A stretch of 64,000 bases of DNA, from the NCBI GenBank assembly GCA_009877105.1, contig WXFD01000024.1:1-64000 (forward strand). The letters run 5' to 3'. The position numbers were made by a program, and so were the translations under genes. The stretch comes from Bacteroidales bacterium (GTDB lineage: Bacteria; Bacteroidota; Bacteroidia; Bacteroidales; VadinHA17). This document shows positions 56,456-64,000 of the stretch, one piece after another. The notes below the pieces were generated by a model. That model did not search any database. It saw only the letters and a list, made by a program, of their open reading frames with translations, and was not told the DNA's origin. Each line of letters starts with the position of its first letter. Positions within the stretch are counted from its first letter, which is position 1.

Positions 56456-57388
56456 TCAGTTTTTCCTGCCAAACATTGAGAAATGAACATACCTGCGGGG
56501 ATTTGATTTTAAATCCTGCAAAAGGAGGTCAAGGCTTGCAAGACTCCTGTTGAGATTTATATACAGGGAATCATTGGTCATCAGTTGTCCGGCCGTACCT
56601 TTTCCATCGGTGAGACTTTCCACCAGTACAGTCAGTTTTCCAAGGCTGCTCCTGAGGTTGTTCACTGTTGAATACAGGTCAGCTGCCACGAGGGTATCGG
56701 TCACAGATTCAAGGTTTTCAAATGTCCTGCTAAGTCTTGTTGTATTCTCGGCCAGCATTTCCGTCAGCTTTTTGATATTTTCGAGTGAGGCTCCCAGATC
56801 AGCTTTCTCAATTCCATCGGCCGTATTTCTCAGGCTGGCGATTCCGGCATTGACGTTATTTCTGAATTCCGGGGTCATTATATCATTTATGGATCCCAGG
56901 GTTGTATCCAAGCTTTGAATAACAGATTCTGCCTTGTTTTTCAGCGGAATGATTTCATTTTCCAATCTGGTGATTACAGATTCGACAAGCCGGCCGGGTA
57001 TGGTGTCATTACTCGAGTAGAAACCGGGTCCGTTTCCGAAAACCAGCTGTACTTTCATTCCTGCGATTAGGGATGCAGTGGTTATCTCGGCAACACTATT
57101 CACAGGCAGCCTGAATCCCTTGTCGACCGACAGGACCACCAGAAGCTTTCCGCTTACCGGATTGAGAAACCTGATTGCCTGCACTATTCCCACCTTGTAT
57201 CCGTTAACTTCGACAGGACTTGATTCAACAAGCCCTGCTATCTTGTCATATACAACATAGTACCGTGCCTTGTTACTGAGGATCTCCTTGCCCTTCAGGA
57301 AATTGTAAAGCCATATGAAAACAATTATTGTCAGAAAGACGGTTATTCCTACTTTAACTTCGTTTGTTAGTTTTTTCATGTGTTTCAT
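56456..57388 (-). CDS. MlaD-family MCE domain protein
   Basis: The 310-residue protein has one N-terminal membrane anchor (about residues 12-30 after MKHMKKLTNEVKVG; ATG at 57379 is an alternative start) and an MCE domain (YVVYDKIAGLVESSPVEVNGYKVGIV, then LLVVLSVDKGFRLPVNSVAEI). MCE proteins bind lipids and move phospholipids between the two membranes as MlaD does. The rest is a helical coiled region. The gene starts at the base after the amidase stop and is co-transcribed with it. No mlaE or mlaF is in the window. Confidence 0.85.
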   Translation of the reverse strand: MKHMKKLTNEVKVGITVFLTIIVFIWLYNFLKGKEILSNKARYYVVYDKIAGLVESSPVEVNGYKVGIVQAIRFLNPVSGKLLVVLSVDKGFRLPVNSVAEITTASLIAGMKVQLVFGNGPGFYSSNDTIPGRLVESVITRLENEIIPLKNKAESVIQSLDTTLGSINDIMTPEFRNNVNAGIASLRNTADGIEKADLGASLENIKKLTEMLAENTTRLSRTFENLESVTDTLVAADLYSTVNNLRSSLGKLTVLVESLTDGKGTAGQLMTNDSLYINLNRSLASLDLLLQDLKSNPRRYVHFSMFGRKN

Positions 57389-58552
57389 TTATTTTTGCTG
57401 AGTAAGCCTTTTTGCATCCTCCAAAGGTAGTATTTTGTCGCCTTGCAATGCAATCACAAATGCATCCGGTATAATTGCCCTGATCTTTTTCCAGTACTCA
57501 ACAGTTTCCTTGTAATCGAAAAAACTTCCCGTTGCATATTTATAGCGGTTATCGATAAATATCTCCTTTATATCTCCAAGACCCTTGAAATTATCAGGGA
57601 TAATTTCTATTCTCTTTGTGGAAGATGCTATCTGAACCGAAAACGTCACAGGATCCGATATGTTGTCGACTGTCTGTTCTTTTGCCGTATCTGCAGGTTG
57701 GATTTCAATTAATTTCATATCCTGCGAAACGATGGTTTTCTTTTCTATCTCATTGATGTAGGAACGGCAGGCCCTGAAAATGGCTGAAGCGATATAATCC
57801 TGTCCGGTTTTGGAAGTCAGGAATTTCTCTTCCTCCGGATTTGTAAGAAATCCGGTTTCTATGAGTACACTTGGCATGGTTGTCATATACAGTACCAGAA
57901 ATCCGGCCTGCTTAACACCCAGATCATTTCTTCCGGCCCTGTTCCGGAACTGATTCTGGATATCTGAGGCAAGCCATGTGCTTTGCTCCTTGAATGTATT
58001 CTGCATCACCGTGAACATAATATATGATTCAGGAGATTTCGGATCAAAGCCCTCATATTTTGTTGTAAAATCATCTTCCCACTGAATTACTTCATTTTCC
58101 TTCATTGCAACTGCCAGGTTCTGTTCATCCCTGGCCGGTCCCATTATCCACGTTTCGGTCCCCTGGATAGTTTTTTTCGCTATTGAATTTGCATGAACGG
58201 ATATGAACAGGTCGGCCTTGTTTTTATTTGCAAAATCAGCTCTTTCAATCAAACCCACAAATACATCATCTTTCCTTGTATAGAGAACCTTCACATTACT
58301 GAGGTTTTTCTCAAGGTATTCCCCTGCTTTAAGGGCAATTGCCAGGTTGATATTCTTTTCCTTTGCGAATGAACCCAGCGCTCCGGGATCCTTGCCGCCA
58401 TGGCCCGGATCAATGACTATAACCCATGTTTTTCCCTGGCCCCGGATCTCATTGATACCGGGCAATGTTACGAAAAGAATCAGGAATAAAATCAAGCGGA
58501 ACGGAATGATGGGGTTACTGTGGTATTTGCCGTTTATAATATCGGTATGCAT
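57389..58552 (-). CDS. N-acetylmuramoyl-L-alanine amidase with C-terminal SPOR-like domain
   Basis: The 387-residue exported enzyme cuts the bond between MurNAc and L-Ala in the peptidoglycan. The Amidase_3 zinc site is present: VIDPGHGGKDPG at 47-57 (H51), a Glu in the YEGFDPKSPESYIMF region, SVHANS, and IETGFLTNPEEEKFL with the catalytic Glu. Residues after about 300 (VTFSVQIASSTKRIEIIP... GDKILPLEDA) look like a SPOR domain that targets division-site glycans. It is first in the amidase-MlaD pair, divergent from lptD. Confidence 0.92.
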   Translation of the reverse strand: MHTDIINGKYHSNPIIPFRLILFLILFVTLPGINEIRGQGKTWVIVIDPGHGGKDPGALGSFAKEKNINLAIALKAGEYLEKNLSNVKVLYTRKDDVFVGLIERADFANKNKADLFISVHANSIAKKTIQGTETWIMGPARDEQNLAVAMKENEVIQWEDDFTTKYEGFDPKSPESYIMFTVMQNTFKEQSTWLASDIQNQFRNRAGRNDLGVKQAGFLVLYMTTMPSVLIETGFLTNPEEEKFLTSKTGQDYIASAIFRACRSYINEIEKKTIVSQDMKLIEIQPADTAKEQTVDNISDPVTFSVQIASSTKRIEIIPDNFKGLGDIKEIFIDNRYKYATGSFFDYKETVEYWKKIRAIIPDAFVIALQGDKILPLEDAKRLTQQK

Positions 58553-58574
58553 GTATTGTTCATGTTTTTTTAGT

Positions 58575-58582
58575 TAGTTTTG
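58575..58582 (+). promoter_or_regulatory. Candidate -7 box for lptD
   Basis: TAGTTTTG matches TAnnTTTG, 50 bases before the proposed TTG start. A TTG at 58556-58558 is only 16 bases upstream, shorter than the usual 19-21. Confidence 0.4.
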
Positions 58583-58615
58583 TTCCCGACATCCCGAAGT
58601 CGCACAAAAACTATA

Positions 58616-58623
58616 CAAAAATA
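58616..58623 (-). promoter_or_regulatory. Candidate -7 box for the amidase-MlaD operon
   Basis: The minus strand reads TATTTTTG, an exact TAnnTTTG match 63 bases before the amidase start. It lies 9 bases from the lptD start, so the two transcription units overlap. Confidence 0.35.
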
Positions 58624-58632
58624 GTACTTAAG

Positions 58633-61278
58633 TTGTATTTTTTTAAAGAAATCCGGTTTCTTCTGGTGTTCCTGGTGATGATGCGTTGTTACCTGTCTTT
58701 TTCCCAGGAGCACGTCATTAGATCCGATTCAATCATAACTCCGCCCGACACACTGATTCCCCGTACTGTCTTTCCGAATCTCAGGCACGTCTCTCCCGAC
58801 GCGATTGACAAACAGGTAAATTATACTTCCGCAGGGATCAAGAGAAATGATCTTGAAAAAAAAACGGCAACATTGATTGATCAGGCTGTTGTTACCTATG
58901 GCAATATTGAGATCAAGGCCGATTCCATTGTGTTTGATATGGTAACCAATACTGTTTTCGCCTCGGGGATAAGAGATTCGACGGGAGCGGTTCATGGCAG
59001 TCCGGTTTTCAGGGAGGGAGCGCAGGAATACCAATCCGACTCCCTGATCTATAACTTCGTTACCCGAAAAGCCATAGCCTACAATATTGTCACCAAGCAG
59101 CAGGACGGGTTGCTGCACAGCTCAATGACGAAACTGCTTGATGATGGTACTTCCAATATATCCAGGAGCACCTATTCAACATGCGACGCCGATCATCCGC
59201 ATTTCTACATCAATCTTCCGAAAGCCAAGGTATATCCGGGCAAGAAGATAATTTCCGGCCCTGGAAATCTTGTGCTTGAAGGGATACCCCTGCCCCTGGC
59301 CATACCTTTTGGCTTCTTTCCGATTCAAAAAAAAAGGGCCGCATCGGGAATCCTTATACCAAGGGTGGGGCAGGAGCAGCAGAGGGGTTATAACCTTACC
59401 GAAGGAGGCTACTATTTTGCAATCAGCAATTACTATGATCTGGCAGTCAAGGGGAGCATATACACAAACGGAACATGGATACTGACGGCTGAATCGAATT
59501 ACAATAAGCTGTATAAATACAACGGGCGGTTTTCATTCAGTTACGCCAACAATGTCTCGGGGCATAAAGGATTACCTGATTACACCAGGGTAACCAACTA
59601 CAAGATAGGTTGGTCATACAATCAGAATCCCAAGGCAAGGCCCGGTTCAAGATTCTCTGCCAGCGTCAATATGAGTTCAAGCGGGTACGATAAAACCAAC
59701 AGTTATTCGGTGGCGGAGCATGTATCAACGCAACGTCAGTCAAGTATCAGCTATTCAAAAGTGTGGGAAGGATCACCCTTCAATTTCTCGGCGAGCATGA
59801 ATCACAGTCAGAATGTACGAAATAAGACCGTGAGCCTTAATCTCCCCAAGATCAACTTTAACATGAGCAGGATTTATCCTCTCAAGGGCAAAAGCCCTGG
59901 TCCCAAAAAATGGTATCAGGAGCTTCAGTTTCAGTACTCTGCCGCGCTTGATAACCAGATCGGCACATATGACAGCCTGCTGTTTACGAAACATGTATGG
60001 AACAATATGCGCAGCGGGTTCAGGCACGAAGCTCCTCTGAGCCTTCAGTTGCGCCCTTTCAGGAACTTCTCGATATCTCCGCAGGTAACATACCGGGGTG
60101 TGCTATATACCCAGAAGTATGAGAAAAGATGGGTTCCTGATTATTTCAATCCCGATCTGAACAGGAGGATGCCAATGGTTGTTACGGATACCTCACGGGG
60201 TTTTTTTTACGGACATGCAATCAATCCTTCAATATCTGCAAGCTTCAATCCGCAGATCTACGGTACCTTCATGTTCCGGCCTGAATCGAGGGTGCAGGCT
60301 ATACGACATGTTATGAAACCAGGCATTAGTTATAGCTACATTCCTGTGTTCAAGGGTCTGAGCAGCGACATGTACAGGAGCGTTCAGAGGGATACGCTCG
60401 GCCATTTTACTGAATACTCAATATTTGGTGATAATATTTTCGGGACACCTTCACTTGGAAAGCGGAGCAGCTCAATATCCTTCAGCCTTGTGAATATTGT
60501 TGAGGCAAAGGTTTTTGCACGCAACGACACTACCGGCAAGCCTGAAAAGGTCAAGATCATTGACAATTTCAGCATAAATACCTCTTACAACATTTTTGCC
60601 GATTCGATGAAATGGTCGCCGGTAGCTATGGCAATGCGGACAACCCTTTTCAATAATCTGGGAGTGTCTGCCAATGCAAACTTTTCATTATATGGTATTA
60701 ATGAGAAGGGACAGCCCACGGCCGATTTCGCCCTGAAACAGAATCATAAGCTCATGCGTTTTACAGGATTCAATGCGAGCCTGGATTTTGATCTTGGAGA
60801 GCTCCTCAGGGGCGATAAGAAGGGCAAACAGGGTTCAACCCGCCAGCAGGCGGGCCAGAGGGGAGCGACGGCCATGGACAGGTCTCCCGGAGGCGGCAGA
60901 ACCGACACCGGGGAGAGCCTGTATGACGAATGGGGTTATGCTATTTTTGACGTGCCATGGTCGATGAGGGTTCACTACAATCTGAGTTACCAGAAACCAT
61001 CGCTGAAATCAATGCTCAGTCAGACCCTGTCGGTCAGCGGTAATGTTACCCTTACAAAAAAGACAGCAATTACCTACACCAGCGGATATGATCTGAAAGA
61101 AAGGAAAATAACAATGACCAACATAGGTATTACCCGCGACCTGCATTGCTGGACCATGAGCTTTAACTGGGTGCCAAACGGTACCCTGAAGATGTGGAAT
61201 TTTACGATCAGGGTCAAGTCATCTGTTCTTGCAGACCTGAAATATGAACGCCGGAAGGATTTTCACGATGAATATTGA
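58633..61278 (+). CDS. lptD: LPS-assembly protein LptD (OstA family)
   Basis: TTG 58633 is the best start because it gives the signal peptide (M)YFFKEIRFLLVFLVMMRCYLSFSQ; the next ATG at 58678 would remove it. Residues about 80-200 are the OstA/LptA-like jellyroll (DQAVVTYGNIEIKADSIVF, EGAQEYQSDSLIYNFVTRKAIAYNI), and the remainder is a large beta-barrel typical of LptD. It inserts LPS in the outer leaflet. The 881-residue length is normal for Bacteroidota. Two A9 runs occur (58856-58864 and 59327-59335). LptE is not seen. Confidence 0.85.
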   Translation: MYFFKEIRFLLVFLVMMRCYLSFSQEHVIRSDSIITPPDTLIPRTVFPNLRHVSPDAIDKQVNYTSAGIKRNDLEKKTATLIDQAVVTYGNIEIKADSIVFDMVTNTVFASGIRDSTGAVHGSPVFREGAQEYQSDSLIYNFVTRKAIAYNIVTKQQDGLLHSSMTKLLDDGTSNISRSTYSTCDADHPHFYINLPKAKVYPGKKIISGPGNLVLEGIPLPLAIPFGFFPIQKKRAASGILIPRVGQEQQRGYNLTEGGYYFAISNYYDLAVKGSIYTNGTWILTAESNYNKLYKYNGRFSFSYANNVSGHKGLPDYTRVTNYKIGWSYNQNPKARPGSRFSASVNMSSSGYDKTNSYSVAEHVSTQRQSSISYSKVWEGSPFNFSASMNHSQNVRNKTVSLNLPKINFNMSRIYPLKGKSPGPKKWYQELQFQYSAALDNQIGTYDSLLFTKHVWNNMRSGFRHEAPLSLQLRPFRNFSISPQVTYRGVLYTQKYEKRWVPDYFNPDLNRRMPMVVTDTSRGFFYGHAINPSISASFNPQIYGTFMFRPESRVQAIRHVMKPGISYSYIPVFKGLSSDMYRSVQRDTLGHFTEYSIFGDNIFGTPSLGKRSSSISFSLVNIVEAKVFARNDTTGKPEKVKIIDNFSINTSYNIFADSMKWSPVAMAMRTTLFNNLGVSANANFSLYGINEKGQPTADFALKQNHKLMRFTGFNASLDFDLGELLRGDKKGKQGSTRQQAGQRGATAMDRSPGGGRTDTGESLYDEWGYAIFDVPWSMRVHYNLSYQKPSLKSMLSQTLSVSGNVTLTKKTAITYTSGYDLKERKITMTNIGITRDLHCWTMSFNWVPNGTLKMWNFTIRVKSSVLADLKYERRKDFHDEY

Positions 61279-61347
61279 AGATTCTGAAATCCAAACCTCA
61301 GGATGACTATGAGGAGTTGTATCCGGTAACAGAATGATATTGCCTGT

Positions 61348-61794
61348 TTACTCGGCAATAATTTCAAATTCGACATCCACCTTCACATCCCTGTGAAGTT
61401 TCACCCTGGCTTTATAGGTGCCGACTTCCTTGATCTGCTCCTCAGAAAGAACAATGCTTTTCCGATCAATGTCGAAGCCTTTTTCTTTCAGGGCCTCAGC
61501 AATCTGGATAGTATTGACAGATCCGAATATTTTTCCTGTCGAGCTGGTTTTAGCTCCGACAACAAGCCTGACATCGGCCAGCCTGGTTGCCAGTTCCTGG
61601 GCAGCTGCTTTTATTTTTTCTTCCTTGTGTGCCCTCTGCTTCATATTCTCGGCATGCATTTTTTTTGCCGACGGGGTGGCGGCAATAGCAAGTCCTTTAG
61701 GAATAAGATAATTGCTTCCGTATCCGTTCTTCACATTAACAATATCGTCCTTTTGTCCGAGCTTGTTTACATCCTGTAACAATATAATCTCCAT
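61348..61794 (-). CDS. rplI: 50S ribosomal protein L9
   Basis: The 148-residue protein has the L9 N-terminal domain (LLQDVNKLGQKDDIVNVKNGYGSNYLIPKGLA), a long helix and the C-terminal domain (LVVGAKTSSTGKIFGSVNTIQIAEAL). It is the third gene of the rpsF-rpsR-rplI operon, 12 bases after the S18 stop. L9 stabilises the L1 stalk and helps keep the reading frame. Confidence 0.97.
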   Translation of the reverse strand: MEIILLQDVNKLGQKDDIVNVKNGYGSNYLIPKGLAIAATPSAKKMHAENMKQRAHKEEKIKAAAQELATRLADVRLVVGAKTSSTGKIFGSVNTIQIAEALKEKGFDIDRKSIVLSEEQIKEVGTYKARVKLHRDVKVDVEFEIIAE

Positions 61795-61806
61795 ACTATA
61801 TCCTCC

Positions 61807-62076
61807 CTATTTTAAAAGATCAGTAACATACGGAAGCAGGGCGATGTGACGAGCCCTTTTCACGGCCTTGGCCACCTTCCTCTGGAATTTGAGGGATGTG
61901 CCGGTGATACGTCGCGGCAGGATCTTACCCTGATCATTGAGAAACTTTTTAAGGAATTCGGGATCCTTATAATCAATATAGCGGATCCTGTTTTTCTTAA
62001 AACGGCAATATTTCTTTTTCTTAACCTCTACCGTAGGAGGAGTCAAATATCTGATTTCCGATTCATTCTGTGCCAT
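61807..62076 (-). CDS. rpsR: 30S ribosomal protein S18
   Basis: The 89-residue protein has the S18 core ([38 protein letters not shown], then [20 protein letters not shown]). It binds 16S rRNA with S6, whose gene is 3 bases upstream. Length and position are normal. Confidence 0.98.
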   Translation of the reverse strand: MAQNESEIRYLTPPTVEVKKKKYCRFKKNRIRYIDYKDPEFLKKFLNDQGKILPRRITGTSLKFQRKVAKAVKRARHIALLPYVTDLLK

Positions 62077-62079
62077 TTC

Positions 62080-62433
62080 TTATTCCTCATTCATTAAAAC
62101 TGATTCTTTTTGTTTTCTCTTTTTTTCAGCATATTCAACTGCGTATTTCTCCATTCTGAATGTGAGAAACCGGATGATCCTTTCATCTCTTCTGTACTGG
62201 ATTTCCAGTTTCTCGATCAGATCGCCGGCTCCCTTGAATTCAATGAGATAGTAAAAGCCTGTCGACTTTTTCTGAATGGGATAGGCCAGTTTCTTAAGGC
62301 CCCAGTTCTCTTCATGAACGATCTCACCTCCATTCTCGGTGATGATCTTCTTGAATTTCTGTACCGCTTCCTTCATCTGGTTTTCAGACAAAACGGGAGT
62401 TGCAATGAAAACGGTTTCGTACTGATTCAACAT
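62080..62433 (-). CDS. rpsF: 30S ribosomal protein S6
   Basis: The 117-residue protein begins [23 protein letters not shown] and contains [25 protein letters not shown], the S6 signature. It leads the rpsF-rpsR-rplI operon. In other bacteria S6-S18 can bind its own leader; no such leader is recognised in the short 5-prime region here. Confidence 0.97.
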   Translation of the reverse strand: MLNQYETVFIATPVLSENQMKEAVQKFKKIITENGGEIVHEENWGLKKLAYPIQKKSTGFYYLIEFKGAGDLIEKLEIQYRRDERIIRFLTFRMEKYAVEYAEKKRKQKESVLMNEE

Positions 62434-62470
62434 AGTCTTTGTTTGTAATTAATTTTATGATTTTGGCTCG

Positions 62471-62478
62471 CAAAGTTA
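62471..62478 (-). promoter_or_regulatory. Candidate -7 box for the rpsF operon
   Basis: The minus strand reads TAACTTTG, an exact TAnnTTTG match, 37 bases before the rpsF ATG; the sequence upstream is A/T-rich. No clear -33 TTG. Confidence 0.5.
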
Positions 62479-62605
62479 ATTTAATATTTTTTAATTAAAA
62501 AGCTTCCTGGCCCAAAAAATGGAAAAGACGAAATCGCAGATTTGCCGGCAGTTACTGCACGGAATCTAATTTCGGTCAGCCATTAGTCAGCTTTTGCTTT
62601 TTCAT

Positions 62606-62613
62606 TATATTTG
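62606..62613 (+). promoter_or_regulatory. Candidate -7 box for dnaX
   Basis: TATATTTG matches TAnnTTTG exactly, with TTAG (62583-62586) 19 bases upstream as a poor -33. GAGAGGAAG at 62633-62641 is a possible ribosome site before the dnaX ATG at 62654. Confidence 0.5.
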
Positions 62614-62653
62614 TAAATTACATTCAGAAATTAAGAGAGGAAGCAGGTTATTT

Positions 62654-64000
62654 ATGGAAAATTTCATTGTATCTGCGAGAAAATACCGCCCTTCAACTTT
62701 CGATATGGTTGTTGGTCAGACATCAATTACCAATACCCTGAAAAGTGCCATCAGGAACAAGCATCTGACCCAGGCCTATCTTTTTTGCGGGCCCCGGGGA
62801 GTGGGAAAAACGACCTGTGCCAGGATCTTTGCCAAAACCATTAACTGCAGCAATATTACCAGCAATATTGAAGCCTGTGATCAGTGTGAATCGTGCCTTT
62901 CATTCAACTCAATGCGGTCATTCAATATCCATGAGCTGGATGCCGCTTCGAATAACAAGGCAGACGATATCCGGAGCCTTACCGACCAGGTAAGGATTCC
63001 CCCCCAGATAGGCAGATACAGCATCTATATTATAGATGAAGTGCATATGCTCTCCCAGTCGGCTTTCAACGCTTTTTTGAAAACCCTTGAAGAACCGCCC
63101 GCCCATGCAATATTCATCCTGGCAACCACTGAAAAACATAAAATCATCCCGACCATTCTGTCGAGATGTCAGATTTTTGATTTCAACAGGATAAAAATTG
63201 AAGACATTGTCGGCCGGCTGATGTATGTCGCGAACAATGAAGGAATTGTTGCGGAGGAGGAAGCCCTGCATGTCATAGCCCAGAAGGCCGACGGGGCATT
63301 AAGGGACGCCCTTTCAATATTTGACCAGATAGTGAGCCTGAGCGGAAAAAAAATTACTTACAGGGATGTGCTGGAAAACCTGAATGTCCTTGATTCCGAG
63401 TATTATTTTAAAATAATTGATGCGGCCCTTCGTAGTGATATTTCATCTGTTTTGCTGACTTTCAATGAAATACTTGAAAAGGGATTTGATGCAAGTAACT
63501 TTCTGTCCGGCCTGAACAGCCATCTCCGCAATCTCCTGATAAGCCGTGATGAGGTTACATTATCCCTTCTTGAAACCACTCCGGCAATACGGCAAAGATA
63601 TTCCAGGCAGATGAAATCGTGTACGGAAGAATTTCTTTTCAAAGCACTGGATGCCGGAAGCAATGCTGATATATCGTTCAGGGCAAGCAAGAACCCTCGT
63701 TTCCATGTCGAATTGTTCCTGATCCTTTTGTGCCGGCTGAATAATGAGTCTGCGCCGGGGCTTTCCGAAAAAAAAAACTCTGATCTGATTCCGGAAGAGA
63801 GTAAAAAGGAAGATGACTTCCGGCTTCCCTCAAGATCAGAGATCATCCGGGAATCAGAAATCACTGCTCCAGGACAACCGGGAAAGCATGAAGCTGCCAG
63901 AACCATCAACCGTATCGGGGATCCTGAACGACCTTCCAAATCGTTCTCAATAAAAGATATTATTTCTGACGGAAAAAATCAGCCGGAAAATAATGAAAAA
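62654..64000 (+). CDS. dnaX: DNA polymerase III subunit tau/gamma, 3-prime truncated by the window
   Basis: ATG 62654 begins MENFIVSARKYRPSTFDMVVGQ, the DnaX N-terminus, and 449 codons are open to the window edge. Walker A GPRGVGKT is at residues 46-53, the zinc cysteines are C65, C75, C78 and C81, Walker B is IIDEVHMLS, and the SRC arginine-finger motif is in ILSRCQIF. Residues 1 to about 370 are the clamp-loader core. At 63768-63777 there is a run of ten A (codons 372-376). Either a one-base gain or loss there reaches a stop within a few codons, so a short gamma form of about 376 residues could be made. The window cuts the tau tail. Confidence 0.96.
   Translation, partial: MENFIVSARKYRPSTFDMVVGQTSITNTLKSAIRNKHLTQAYLFCGPRGVGKTTCARIFAKTINCSNITSNIEACDQCESCLSFNSMRSFNIHELDAASNNKADDIRSLTDQVRIPPQIGRYSIYIIDEVHMLSQSAFNAFLKTLEEPPAHAIFILATTEKHKIIPTILSRCQIFDFNRIKIEDIVGRLMYVANNEGIVAEEEALHVIAQKADGALRDALSIFDQIVSLSGKKITYRDVLENLNVLDSEYYFKIIDAALRSDISSVLLTFNEILEKGFDASNFLSGLNSHLRNLLISRDEVTLSLLETTPAIRQRYSRQMKSCTEEFLFKALDAGSNADISFRASKNPRFHVELFLILLCRLNNESAPGLSEKKNSDLIPEESKKEDDFRLPSRSEIIRESEITAPGQPGKHEAARTINRIGDPERPSKSFSIKDIISDGKNQPENNEK
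63768..63777 (+). other. A10 run in dnaX, candidate slippage or frameshift site
   Basis: Ten A residues follow G63767 (reading GAA AAA AAA AAC). With 11 A the frame becomes GAA AAA AAA AAA CTC TGA; with 9 A it becomes GAA AAA AAA ACT CTG ATC TGA. Both close within six codons, at residue 376 or so. Confidence 0.6.

Noticed and set aside
59327..59335. A9 run in lptD (and another at 58856-58864) as a slippage site
   Set aside because: Slippage would truncate an essential barrel protein early with no known use of a short form; used only to temper the dnaX claim.
1..64000. tRNA, rRNA, CRISPR, IS element, prophage or toxin-antitoxin genes
   Set aside because: Looked for by eye (TPsiC arms, direct-repeat arrays, transposase motifs) and none was supported.

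Overview
The window is a chromosomal segment of a Gram-negative member of the Bacteroidota, most likely Bacteroidales or a neighbouring order. The evidence is the set of gene families (an LptD-type OstA protein, DUF721/DciA beside recF, an AddAB-like pair, NagZ fused to a serine hydrolase, carboxynorspermidine enzymes, SPOR-type amidase), the many signal peptides ending in SQ or AQ, weak Shine-Dalgarno sites, and repeated copies of the Bacteroidota -7 promoter box TAnnTTTG in front of genes. No tRNA, rRNA, CRISPR array, insertion sequence, prophage or integrase is visible. It reads as ordinary core chromosome with a few accessory loci.

Layout. 0.2-10 kb: three overlapping plus-strand genes for a beta-barrel outer-membrane protein, a 2012-residue secreted multidomain protein and a fibronectin-III repeat protein; this is the least explained locus. 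10-17 kb: a secreted DUF3108-like protein, then a peptidoglycan-salvage group made of a NagZ/serine-amidase fusion, a NagX-like membrane protein, an AmgK-like sugar kinase and a MurU-like nucleotidyltransferase. 17-22 kb: TrkH, carboxynorspermidine synthase and decarboxylase, MnmA. 22-30 kb: an AddA-like helicase-nuclease and an AddB-like nuclease separated by a radical SAM gene, then a TPR membrane protein and RibH on the other strand. 31-33 kb: recF overlapping a DciA-like gene. 32-44 kb: two M28 peptidases, Tat-exported RidA and AGE-epimerase proteins, a ModF-like twin ABC ATPase, two small flavoproteins and an atypical GH3 enzyme. 44-53 kb: a transglutaminase-like orphan, Ndk, NrnA, an FKBP lipoprotein, an RsmI-like methylase, a PhnP-like hydrolase and a secreted protein ending in a formylglycine-generating-enzyme fold without its cysteines. 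53-64 kb: dnaA-galK, MlaD-amidase, LptD, rpsF-rpsR-rplI and the start of dnaX.

The clearest functional story is cell-wall recycling: the fusion could strip GlcNAc and peptide from muropeptides, and AmgK plus MurU would return MurNAc to UDP-MurNAc, bypassing de novo MurA/MurB synthesis. The best candidates for something new are the three-gene surface locus at the left end, the dnaX A10 slippage site exactly at the end of the clamp-loader core, and the GH3 protein with an altered active site. All assignments are from reading translated sequence and motifs; no database search was possible.
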